DNA from: Adiantum capillus-veneris
Taxonomy: Eukaryota; Streptophyta; Polypodiopsida; Polypodiales; Pteridaceae
Assembly (NCBI GenBank): GCA_014529385.2
Contig: JABFUD020000373.1
Span: 1-64,000 of the forward strand
DNA length: 64,000 bases
Reading direction: 5' to 3'
The translations under genes and the position numbers were made by a program. The notes below the pieces were generated by a model. It saw only the letters and a list, made by a program, of their open reading frames with translations. It was not told the origin of the DNA and searched no databases. Every line of letters starts with the position of its first letter. Position 1 is the first letter of the stretch. Shown in pieces: positions 1 through 10,472 of this stretch.

Positions 1-1305
1 AGCAAGTTTCCATTTCTGCCCGTGATTCTACGCTTCGCTCTGCGTCAGCATTTCTATGTGGTTTCTCGTCATCTACACCGCCATGAGGCATTTTGCTAGG
101 GTTTCAGAAACCGCACTTTTCTTGCTTCCCTTGGAGTATGGCCCAACTCAGGTTTGTTGTTTTCATGTAACCCCGCGTCATCTTGTCGACATAACATCTG
201 CAGTATTTTTAACTAAACTCCCCTGGTTAACTAGCATTATGATGTTAACAATGGTGTGTGCAGCTTGTGTTTGGAGTTGCGGCGGACGTTGGGTTTGTGT
301 GTGGACCGGGCTCAATTGGGATTGGTGATGCATTGTATTACATTGAGAGTGAGGAGCTGCTTACAATTCTGGTTGTGGCGATTCTCAAATCATCCTTGCT
401 CCCATGCCTCTTCCAGATTGTATTTTTTGTTGGATATTCACAAATGCTAAGAATGAGCAACATTAGGCCGTCTTTGTCACATTATCTCTTGATGTGAATT
501 ACCTGACGTTCGTGTGCATAAAGGATTTTTGTTTTGCTTGTAAGGCAATCAAAAAAAGGGTGTTTCTGAGTATTTGAGTATTCTGTTCACTTTGATAGGA
601 GGGGCGTTTGTGATGATGTCTATTACAATTCCTCAACATCTTAGATGACTAAAGATGAGAGTGTATAGACTGAGCAAGCTTTTAAATATTTTGGTACGAT
701 TTGGACCTCTTCCAATCAAAACATATTGGAAGTATCTACATATTTTCCATGTGAATGCATGGGTTTCTATGCATAAAATGCTTGGATTTTCAGAATTGTC
801 CACATATGCATGGTTATGCTTAAGGCTTGAACTGTTGTAAGGTATATAGGAAAAATGTTGAAGCCGGGGTACAATCTCTTTTGACAGCATGAGAGTTTAA
901 GGAATTAGGCAAGTGGCCGATACAATGGTATTTGTAGCGTGTCGAATGATTTGAAACCAAGTGTCTGCCTCTTTCTCTTATCCTGAAGCTTCCAAGTTAT
1001 TCCATTTATCACTGCTATGAACAGGCCACAAAATCAGTGAAAATCACTTCTTTTAGAGAGTTCTGTGATTAACCAAAGCTTTTATGTATGGTTAGAGTGA
1101 AATGCTTTTGTTTTGCAGACATAGAGCAAGTAAGCCAGAGAAATGACTGGCTTTGCCCCATTGTTCTGAGGAAGAGGGTGTGAACCCATATTAGATTTGC
1201 AACAGGTAAACTTTATGAGGTTTCATTTGATAGGATGTACCATTCACAAGTTTGCTCGATTGCAGTTCAGATTATGTTTAATGAATTGAATCAAACTATT
1301 CTCAG

Positions 1306-1541
1306 CTCCATATGCCTCTCTAGACAAAAGATGGCGCCCACTGGGATTGCTATTTATAAAGGTATCTCAAATCATTTCAAGAATTATACATATTGATGAT
1401 GAGTATGTGGTGAGGTGAAGGGAACATTAATGTAGTATAGATTTTTACTTTGTGTTTTTCATTCCTGCAGCTAGAGAGTTGGGCTATACGTCGGTAGCAC
1501 ATTATCTCGCTGATGTGCTTGAGAAGCAAGCACTGAAGTAA
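1306..1541 (+). CDS. possible last two exons of an unidentified spliced gene
   Basis: Two short exons fit together: 1306-1361 (after CTCAG, before GTATCT) and 1471-1541 (after CCTGCAG, stop TAA at 1539-1541). The phases agree and the joined frame reads GIAIYKARELGYTSVAHYL, then ADVLEKQALK and stop. The 'A-x-E-L-G-Y-x-S-V-A-x-Y-L' pattern resembles the end of an ankyrin-type repeat. I cannot connect convincing upstream exons between 1 and 1300, although 137-430 also has splice-like signals (CTCAG/GTTTGT and GTGTGCAG). This could be a real host gene tail or a chance reading. It is the only candidate for non-transposon coding sequence at this end. Confidence 0.35.
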
Positions 1542-3413
1542 CATTTTGCTGATGCATACAGCTGCCTCTATGCATTCAAATATGCTCTTTTTTGGTTGAT
1601 CAAAAGAAAGCTTGCCCTTGTAGACCATATATACACCTCAATCTTATGATACGAATCAAATTTCTTTCAAGTAGTGGTAGTTGTCTGATATTGATTCAAA
1701 AGCAAATCAAGTCTTGGATTTGAAGCCAAAGAGAGGATGGAGTTTATGTTTGCTGTTTTACTCCGAAGATGTGGAGTGATTACCTTCAACATTTACGTGA
1801 TCTTTGCAAGGCTCCATATACATCAGAATATGCGAACTCCAACACACTTTTGCTTACATTCTTTTCATGAGCGAAATATGCTTTTGCCTGCTTTATAAAT
1901 GGATAAGATTCACAACCATCATACAGTTTAGACGTCTTAAACACTCCAACTTGTAAAAGCTCTTGGCTTTGTGTAGCGGCACATGGTGTCCCTCAAGGGT
2001 AAACATTTTTGTAAGGATAAAACCCAAATTTAGGTTGCCTTCACAATTTTACTGCTTTAACTTCCTCTGCTTCCCATCTTCTGCATACCCTTAGCATTTA
2101 TCGCTTTTTAGTCTTCTAAGTAAGGCCTTATCATTAATTCTGCAAGGGACCTTAACGGCCCTTCACATATAAGGCCTTATCATTAATTCTACAAGTGAGC
2201 TTGTAAGACTATATGCAAATTATTATTTGTAAGGCTCTACTATAGTATAACATTCTCACTGTGTGAAATGTCTTATGCTTATTGTAAACATGAGTATTGT
2301 AAACATGAGAGAAGACTTCTAAGATGTGAAGAAAGAGTTGGCCACCTTCCATAAAACTAATGCAATTGGCCATTGGGATTTGAATTTTTATAAATTGGCT
2401 TGCACAAATTGAGTGCTTTTGAACAAGCTTCTCTACACTAGCACTGTTGGCCTTGTGACATGTCTTCATCATTATACTCTTTGTCTTGATGATAACGTTC
2501 TCTATATTTATAAATCTCATTATAATTATTATGATTAGATTTTTAAAACCTAGATATTACATTTTTAGAGAAATTTTTATTGAAAAAGGTGCTCATAAAA
2601 AAAGTCACGCTATGACACCCTCTTATTCATATAGCATACTGCTCACTTATTATCACTAGTCATTACTTGGGTTGTCCTTGTTGAACGTGAGACATTTACT
2701 CTCTTGCCATGATAGAAACACACAATTTCTACTATCTTCTCTCCCTCCTTGCTCCTATATAGCCATTATACCTTGTGTAACGTTTATGTTATTCTAAAAG
2801 CTGAAAATCTCATTGCTCAAAGCTTTGTGTTTAGTTGCCTTTACCTATTCCAATGGATTTTCCTATGGATGGTTAGTACATGCATTCTCTAAGTTATTAT
2901 TGTTTGATGTGATTAGCTTGAGCATTTGACATAGAGCATTGACATGAGTAAATTTTTGTAGATGTAAGCTTCGATGAATTCTCATTCGTTGAACCTATGG
3001 TTTTGGAATCACCCACATTGTCCAAGGAACATCATGACAGTTTGAAGTGCATATAGCCAGTGTTGTTTCACCTTTAGCTCCAAAGAAAGACCGATCCTTT
3101 GAAAGTTCCCCGCTTAGCAAAAAATTCAGCTCAAAAATATAGCCACTATTGTTTCACCTTTAGCTCCAAAAAGACCGATCCTTTGAAAGTTTCTCTCCGC
3201 TGACTATATGTTTCCATATTTTATGCCTACCTTTATCCTAACAAAATACCACTTTGATGCTTTTCAATCCTTCATCTTGGTCAACACTCTATGATGTAAT
3301 CTGCAAATCACTTTCTCTATGAATCAATATGATTTCTATCTTTGTAGTTTTCTATTTCGCTTTATGTTAATTCATTATTCCTATATAGGCAGGCCTTGTG
3401 ATTTTATCACTTG
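1542..3413. other. AT-rich non-coding stretch with two short direct repeats
   Basis: No supportable gene. Two local duplications are visible: a unit beginning AAGGCCTTATCATTAATTC near 2122 and again near 2168, and a unit of about 65 bp at 3051-3115 and 3139-3205 sharing TTTCACCTTTAGCTCC and GACCGATCCTTTGAAAG. Confidence 0.6.
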
Positions 3414-3949
3414 TTTTTTTTCCAACAAAGTAGAGAAGATTATATTATCCAAAAGAGGGAGCAAAAGTTACAATTGAACCAGAACTGAGTACGATGACTG
3501 AGACGGGAGACTCTCCCACATTACATACCCCATTACATACCATCCTACATAACAACGAGATCCATAAGTATGAGCATTCTTGACATAAGTTCATCATAAA
3601 TTCCCCTATGCCACCCCATATGCCCGCAGTGACTCGATCTGATTAGATAGCTTTTCCATGAAGGCTTTAGCTTGAGAGATTGCTTCATAGGTTTCTGCAA
3701 TAGCTTGCATGTTAAACGCTGTCATGTTTTGAATTTCTTTTTCTCTTCCAATCGGTCAGCGGCAGATCTTGCTCATCATCCGATAATCCCAGCAGAGTCT
3801 TTGCTGCATCTTCATTGATCCTATTCCGAATGTAGTAGGTGTTGGACAGGGTAATTTTCAGCTTGTAGACCTGCAAATTAAAATCCATAAAAGTACTCTC
3901 CAGGCTTGGAGCTGGTAAGCCTCTTCAAACACAAAGAGTCTCAGTTTCC

Positions 3950-4767
3950 CATTAGGAAATTTGAACCCTTAGCCAGGTTAATTATCCTCACAAAGAACAC
4001 AGAAAGAGACCAATCAAAGACAAAGAAAGAACCTGACGAGAGGGAGACCTCATCCGAAAAAAGACAAATAATGAGAAGAGGGTGGTGGACACACTCTATG
4101 CCTCAAGAATGTAGGGGGACAAAGTAGTCTTACACATTTTAAATGGGCTCTTACCTAGTGAGAAGGTGGGGTGGGGGGGGGGGGGGGCATATGGAACCTC
4201 CAACTTCCCTCCTTTTTTATCCGGTTTTGAAAAAATCCCAAAAATTTGAAATTTTTCAAACATTTCAAAACTCAAATTTCATAAACCTCCCTAAAACTAT
4301 TTTATGGTCAAAAAAGCATTTTTTGATCTCAAAAAGTCAAAACGTGCATCCAAAAACCCTAAAATTCAAAATTTTTTTAAAACTTTTAAAAACTCTTTTT
4401 TTGCTATCCAGAGCTCCCCCAAAATTAGTTATTAGGCAAAAAGGGATTTTCTCTCTCTAGAACCCCTTTTCCAACCCCTCCTTGGTTGCAACCATCACAC
4501 TCATCCTCTACTCCAACACTCTCTCTCTCTTTACACCATCTCCATTGCTGCAGCAAGGAAGCTCCTCTCTCCTCCCCTACCACCTTCCATTGCCACACCA
4601 AGCAATGCTTATCCACCTTCTCCTCCCAGTGCCACACCAAGCAAGGGTTGTCCACCTTCTCCTCCCATTGCCACAAGGGTTGACCATTTTCTCATATCAC
4701 TTTATCACACCTACATTGTAGCAACAAGCAAGGTTCTTCTCCTCCTCCTAGTTTGCTTTGCTCAACC
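3950..4767. other. subterminal non-coding region of H3-element 1, D side
   Basis: From the terminal CATTAGG to the start of gene D. It contains a long G tract (about 4168-4188) and a strongly A/T-rich, AAAATTT-like block (4220-4400) with GATTTTCTCTCTCTAGAACC at 4443. The matching end of element 2 has a C tract at 43009-43019 and a similar A/T-rich block, so these features belong to the element. Confidence 0.6.
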
Positions 4768-6108
4768 ATGGCCAACTCTACTTCGCAAAGGCGACCAAAG
4801 GATGAGGTCACAGCACTTGCATGCCACAACACTAGAGGTGTACATGATGAGTGGGTGCCACAAGAGTTCACCAAAGGTGCTTGGGTATACATGCAACCAT
4901 CTGTTGTTGGCCCTCATCGTGTGCGGAATCGTGCAAACTTGGATCTTCATTGGAAAGGAAAGCTCCTTGGCTTCAAGAACCGCAAAGACAAGGGGACCAT
5001 AGCCATTGTGCAACATGTTTTCTCAATGTCAACCATGCACTTGCAACAACCACCTCGATTTCCAACACATTGTAAGTACATGTTTTGAGAATACAAAGCT
5101 AGGTGTGAAATCACAGTGTAATGTTATTATGGATTCATACTTAACATTTGTCATGCATTTATAGTCATATTTCCATCCACGTTGGTGGAGGAGCAGACAC
5201 TACATACTCTCTCCAGCACATTCAATGCTATACATGCGGATATTGGAGCAATAATGTTCCCGCATCTTTGCCCAACCAAACTGGTTCAAAGAAGGATTTT
5301 CTTCTATTCTCACTCCTATATTGTCCCTACTTCTACACAAGCATTTGGAACGCTTGAACCCATCAAAGTAACTTCCTTATTAAGTATGGAGTGGCCGGTC
5401 CCAGATTTGTGGTCGGTAGCATCTTTCAAGCAAAAGATGATAATGGATGTCCAAAACTCTTTGAAATACTCTAAAGCTTCTAGGTCTGTGGGCTTGAGCT
5501 GGTGTTTGCCTATTCATTGTTTTGTGCACATTTTTAAAGAGTTTGGATTTGTAGAGACTACCACAATGCTTGTATGTAAAGATGCGCATTACGAGGAATT
5601 AGGAAGGCTTTTAGAAGAGGACTGGGGTTTTGTGGAGCGCATGCACAACGGGGAGTGGTACCGTTGTAAGGTTGGAGCTTCAGGTATTGGAATGCGCTAT
5701 TTGAAATCCCGCACCTCCTTGTACATACGATTTCACTATGATCGTTGGATGTGCAAGCTTGGAGTGTGGACTCCCTTACAGAGTGTAGACGGCGCTATTG
5801 CAAGCTTTGACATTGCAGTGAAGATGCCCAACAATGCTTTGGAGGCAGTCCAAGTGAACAAGCATTGGAGTCTCAGTAATGTTCGAGAACATTTGGTTAT
5901 TATGGGTTTTGAGGCCCTTCAACAAGCACAATTTCGTTTACAAGGTCACAAGGTGAGAATCCTTCCACCACATTTTCAATACATCATGGTTTGTCGATCA
6001 TTAGATGCTTATTGTAATGAATGTCCGCAGATTGGGAAGAGAATGGAAGACAAATTGAAGGTCGAGGAGGACTGGGGGATAGATGGAACTATGCTATCGA
6101 TCTTATAA
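4768..6108 (+). CDS. H3-element gene D, unknown function (intact copy)
   Basis: Three exons: 4768-5071, 5165-5952 and 6031-6108, with donors GTAAGT and GTGAGA and acceptors TTATAG and CCGCAG; the predicted product is 389 aa. The exon structure is confirmed by the copy in element 2, where the same junctions join homologous sequence. Exon 1 (residues about 60-100) holds DLHWKGKLLGF, then IAIVQHVFSMSTMHL, which vaguely recalls small beta-barrel readers (BAH/Tudor) but is not diagnostic. Exon 2 carries a conserved LVEEQ-x-L block, YSH-x-Y-x-VP, R-SVGLSW, RYLK-R and a late VREHLVIMGFE motif. There is no membrane segment or known enzyme motif. The ATG at 4768 aligns with the start of the other copy. 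It faces inward with gene E just downstream on the same strand. Confidence 0.75.
5953..6030 (+). other. conserved last intron of gene D
   Basis: A 78-base intron, GTGAGA to CCGCAG, open in frame in this copy. Homologous exons in element 2 join at the same point (41361 to 41278), which shows it is an intron even though reading through would not stop. Confidence 0.65.
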
Positions 6109-6266
6109 CTTTGTAACTCTTGCAATTTTCATATTGATCCCCGCTGTAATCAACATGATTTGCTTCGGCAAATCATGCCTTTGAATATAATTTTTTGCAT
6201 TGGGATGAGAAATCATTTTTGTGGTGAAAGTGCCTTTTTTTTTAATGTCTTAAAAAAAGGGTACAT

Positions 6267-6274
6267 TATAAAAG
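6267..6274 (+). promoter_or_regulatory. TATA box of gene E, conserved between elements
   Basis: TATAAAAG followed by GGGGTCCACC lies 89 bases upstream of the gene E start. Element 2 has TATATAAGGGGGACCACC at the equivalent place (37522-37539, minus strand). Conservation of box plus flank argues for a working core promoter. Confidence 0.65.
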
Positions 6275-6355
6275 GGGGTCCACCTAACTCATTCACTATT
6301 TTCACTTTTGCAACTCCTGAGCTCCTCCACTCTCTATCCACACCCCAGGCTAAAC

Positions 6356-7932
6356 ATGGATGCTGCCACAGCCTCTGCATCTGTACCCACATCCACCCCT
6401 TTGTCACGCTTCATCCTCTTCCTCGAGGACACCAAATACAAAGGGAAGTTGGACCTCCACACCTTTTTTACTCGTCTCCCTGACCTTAACGCCACAGTTG
6501 CCCTTCACATGGATGCATTTGAGGAGATTTCTGCGTTCATGGAGGAGCATATCATAAAATATTCTGTATCTATCTCCCCACATGCAGGGATCTGGGTGCC
6601 TTGCGATCTTTTGCGCTATATACACAAAGGTGATCGCCCATTCGCCAAGCGGTTGCAACGATTCCAAGAAATTGCAACCAATGCAGGCCATTACTTAGAC
6701 GAGCAAGCCCCTGGGGTGTCAGCGCTCAAGAAGCGCAAGTTGGGGGTGGAGTACCTTTCTCGGCTCGCAACATTTATCTTCTTGGTGAGCGAGGAACCTG
6801 ATTTGGAGGAGCTCCGCTTACCACACCTTCAAGTTGGGTCCTTTATCAAGGACACCAAGGAGCAGCAGGTTATCCCCATGAACCCTGCAGTGGAAGGAAA
6901 AGCACACCAGCTCGAGTACCTTAGGGGTCTTGAGGAAGTGGTTGAGAAATCCATAGTTGCGGCTGGCCCTAGTGACACTCCAGTGCCACTACCACTGACG
7001 GATGTGGCTATCCCAGAGGTAGAAATTAGCCGCTTCTCCTCAGTGTTAGTGGATGGGGAGGAGTTTGTGTTCCTACATGATTTGGAAAAAGCATTTGGCC
7101 TGCGCATGGATGAATGCTTGAGCGTGCTATGCAACAGCAGCAAATGTCCCTTAGACAATACGCCAGATGCCCTAGAAAGCAAGCTCTTGCCAGATGGGGA
7201 CTCTGTTGCTGACACTATTGCAGTTGTATGTGCGGAGGTCCTGGCAGCAGAGTAGTTGCACGTGGCTGATGAAGATTTCCAAGCCACGCAAGCCAAGGTT
7301 GAGGCTGCTAGGATGCCTATGCCATTATGCAACCTCCCATCTGATGATCCAAAGCTTGTATATGTGGTGCATGGGACCATTGACTTGGATGCAAAGGGCA
7401 ACAGGGAGGAGGATGACAAGGAGAAGGAGGTAAACTGTATCCTAATTTTCATGTTACTATTTTATCCTTTGTGTCTTTTTTCTCAACCTTCATCGGTTTA
7501 TGACAGGATGTTGTGGAGGTTGATGATTTTGCTGCAAGGACGGGTGGCAAGCGGACGGGCTTTGGACCTCAAGCTTCCCTTGCGCATTACCTCGGACAAC
7601 TCCCCCCTGGCGATGTGGCCATTATCCATAATGAATTTACTCCCCAAGCCCATTTTATGACTCGGTCGTTAAAAGCTTTGAGCAAGTTTTTGTGTTTGAG
7701 TACCATTGCTCAATCTGCGCATCAAGTGTTCCTAGTGCGTAGATCCCTTGTATGCACAGCGTTTGGCACTGGCTTTCGTGGTAAAGTTCTTGCCCAGATA
7801 GGGATACATGCTTCCATTGGCTCAATTGACCCAAATGCCATAGCGCAGTCCCTCTTGACTGGGGAGTTGCCTTACACGCAAAATTGGCGCCAGGAAATGG
7901 TCAAAAAAATTCTGAACGCCTCAGATACATGA
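6356..7932 (+). pseudogene. H3-element gene E, unknown function (one premature stop)
   Basis: Two exons: 6356-7429 and 7507-7932, donor GTAAAC, acceptor GACAG. The start ATG at 6356 (MDAATASAS) aligns with MAATSALDAF of the element 2 copy. The best conserved block is IPEVEISRFSS followed by VDGEEFVFLHDLEKAFGLRM; exon 2 has FGPQASLAHYLG and RSLKALSKFLCL-x-TIAQSA. The block GEEFVF-HDLEK-F-LRMDEC looks a little like BRO-N/KilA-N type DNA-binding domains, but I would not assign it. A TAG at 7253-7255 interrupts exon 1 where the other copy has Gln, so this copy would make only the first 299 residues. Same direction as gene D; 3' end faces the palindromes. Confidence 0.7.
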
Positions 7933-8109
7933 TGTAAAATCACCGTGCTAGAAGGAATAAAAAATATTTGAAATTGTCTCTCTATATTGCAACTTCTTTT
8001 CAATCTGATTTGTCAATCTTGAAAATTGTTTCAATTGGTGATATGAATTGTTTTTTGACTTTGTTATTTCATGGTATGTAATTGCAGTCAATTTGAGTAT
8101 AATTGTGAT

Positions 8110-9281
8110 TTTTAAGTACCCTAGGGGGTTAGATTAGCCTATAAGGGGCAAAAAATGCATGGCCACAAGGGCGCGCAAATGGCCCATCCATCAGTTTTGG
8201 ATGGGCCATTTGCGTGCCCTTGTGGCCAGGCATTTTTTTGCCCCTTATAGGCCAATCTACCCCCTAGGGTACTTAAAAAGCACAAATTTATTGCAATGGA
8301 TTGGTTTTGCATCATTCATTTAAATGCAACCTTTTTATGGCAATTCCAGTATATGTTCACACTCAAAACACTAGAAAAGCTCAAATCAATTATGAAATGA
8401 AGTTTCCAGCAAACTATCACTTGCTTTAGCTCTACCTACTACACCCTTGCGCCAAAAAGTCAAATTACATTGGACACTTGGTTTCACAATATGTTATTTG
8501 TTTTGATATCCTATAAGGAATTCAAAGCTTGAAATGACCAAAAAAAGGTGTCCATAAGGATCCATATAAAATATTGATGCAAAACCAATAGGTTTTAGTA
8601 AATTTGGTTATTTTAAGTACCCTTGGGGGTAGATAAGCCTACAAGGGGCAGAAAAAGGCCTGGCCACAAGGGCGCGCAAATGGCCCATCCATCAGTTTTG
8701 GATGAGCCATTTGCGCGCCCTTGTGGCCAGGCATTTTTTTGCCCCTTATAGGCCAATCTACCCCCTAGGGTACTTAAAAAGCACAAATTTATTGCAATGG
8801 ATTGGTTTTGCATCATTCATTTAAATGCAACCTTTTTATGGCAATTCCAGTATATGTTCACACTCAAGGACACTAGAAAAGCTCAAATCAATTATGAAAT
8901 AAAGTTTCCAGCAAACTATCACTTGCTTTAGCTCTACCTACTACACCCTTGCGCCAAAAAGTCAAATTACATTGGACACTTGGTTTCACAATATGTTATT
9001 TGTTTTGATATCCTATAGGGAATTCAAAGCTTGAAATGACCAAAAAAAGGTGTCCATAAGGATCCATATAAAATATTGATGCAAAACCAATAGGTTTTAG
9101 TAAATTTGGTTATTTTAAGTACCCTTGGGGGTAGATAAGCCTACAAGGGGCAGAAAAAGGCCTGGCCACAAGGGCGCGCAAATAGCCCATCCATCAATTT
9201 TGGATGGGCCATTTGCGCGCCCTTGTGGCCAGGCCTTTTTCTGCCCCTTGTAGGCTTATCTACCCCTAAGGGTGCTTAAAA
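8110..9281. repeat. three long palindromes on a tandem unit of about 500 bp
   Basis: Three inverted repeats at 8110-8279, 8610-8780 and 9113-9281, each with arms of about 75-80 bases around a short loop (ATCAGTTTTGGAT). Arms contain GGCCACAAGGGCGCGCAAAT and its complement, and begin and end with TTTTAAGTACCCT / AGGGTACTTAAAA. The intervening sequence (from GCACAAATTTATTGCAATGG) is duplicated almost exactly, so the whole is a tandem array. It sits between the 3' ends of gene E (+) and the histone gene (-), the same place as shorter palindromes with the same core in element 2. Possible roles: bidirectional transcript end, protein-binding array, or hairpin RNA source. Confidence 0.85.
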
Positions 9282-9437
9282 TACACAAATTTACTGAAAT
9301 TGACTACTATTACATACAGAACTTGAAATTACAAAGATAATAGAATGAGTAGACACAACTGTTGATCATATTGTCATTGGAAAGTCAAATCATTACAAAG
9401 ATAAGGGTGTGCAATACAAAAAGAGGGGTAACTTCGA

Positions 9438-10333
9438 CTAATGCTCGAAGTCTCGTCGCAATCGTCGTGCAAGCTGCATATCTTTTGGCTGTATTGTCAC
9501 TCGCTTTGCATGAATGGCACATAGGTTGGTATCTTCCAACACTGAAATGATGTGGGCCTCTGTAGCTTCTTGAATAGCCTCTAGCGCTATTGCTTTCATT
9601 CTGTACTGATTTCCATAGCTTTGAAGCACTTCCTTCACAGTGCGAGCAAAGGGGGCGCGTCGAATCAAGAGCTCCGTCGTCTTCTGGTAGTGGCAGATTT
9701 TTGTAAATGCCCTTGCTATTTTCGGCGCCGCTGCGGTTGTCTTGGGGGCACTTGCACATTTGTTGGCGGGCGGCGTGAAGGCTTCTTGAAAAACTTAGAC
9801 TTGCGTCTGTTTACATGCTTAGGGGCTGGTTCTGCAGCCTGTTCTGATTCTTCCTCTTCCCTTGGTTGCCGATCTTGTCGTGTGGGGAGAGCTCCCTTGC
9901 CTTGAGGCAATGTCTTCCCCCCAACGGCCACCCGGTGTGTGCGCGGTATTTTTTCTCGCAGCCATGGTGGCTCACTCTCTGATTCGGTGTCTGTATTGAC
10001 CACCCGAGTCCTGGATGGTCTTGCTTGTGATTGGGGGCGCGACGGCTGCTCCCTATCGGACTCTGATGTTTGCTGGCCCTCTGCTTCTCTCCAGCGCTGG
10101 GCACGTTGCTTCATTCTCTTTCTAGGTGTTATATCTTGAGGAGGTGGAGATTCAACAGTCCTTGATGACTCTCGTGCCCTACCACCATGCCCACTACCAG
10201 AAGAGTTCCTGGAACGGCCAGGTGTTCGTGGCCGTTTTCTTGTGCCTTTAAGCCATGACGGCTTCTCACATCCTTGGAGGGTGTTTTTGTTGGCAGGCGG
10301 ATGCTCTTTCGCGGTTTGTTTGGTGCGCGCCAT
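9438..10333 (-). CDS. transposon-encoded histone H3 with an extended tail (one-base frameshift)
   Basis: Single exon. The product starts MARTKQTAKEHPP, so after Met removal residues 1-7 equal canonical H3. The tail is about 200 residues, basic, Pro/Ser/Arg-rich and disordered, with GGKTLP near residue 148 and RRKS, then KKPSRRPP near residues 177-190, in the order of the GGK14, RKS28 and KKP38 sites of H3. The fold follows: HYQKTTELLIRRAPF (alpha N), then [27 protein letters not shown] and [11 protein letters not shown]. It has the same length as canonical H3 between PF and QEA, so there is no loop-1 insertion as in CENH3. Tail and fold are out of frame by one missing A in the run at 9719-9722, which puts a TAG at 9716-9718. 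Element 2 has tail and fold in one frame. Expected role: nucleosome or chaperone incorporation, or H3K4-reader mimicry. Confidence 0.85.
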
Positions 10334-10390
10334 TTCGTTGGTAAGAGCTCACCTGTTCTTAAGAAATGAGTGATTTATGAGAGCATGCAA

Positions 10391-10400
10391 TATTTATAAG
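10391..10400 (-). promoter_or_regulatory. TATA box of the element 1 histone gene
   Basis: Reads CTTATAAATA on the minus strand, 58 bases upstream of the ATG at 10333, just after GGGGCCC. The element 2 copy has a weaker TATTTAAAGG about 45 bases before its start. Confidence 0.5.
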
Positions 10401-10472
10401 GGCCCCTTTAAAAAGGGCCCTGTTCACACTAATTTTTTTAAAAGAAGTATTATTTTTTAAATAAACATGTCG

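Noticed and set aside
8110..9281. CRISPR-like array from the spaced palindromes
   Set aside because: Three palindromes of about 170 bp on a 500 bp tandem unit in a plant genome; no short repeats or spacers.
9438..9668. CENH3 (centromeric histone)
   Set aside because: The segment between PF and QEA has canonical H3 length with no loop-1 insertion, and the tail starts ARTKQTA, unlike typical CENH3.
9385..9759. 124-residue open frame on the minus strand next to the histone
   Set aside because: It is another frame of the H3 fold region; the histone reading explains the sequence far better.
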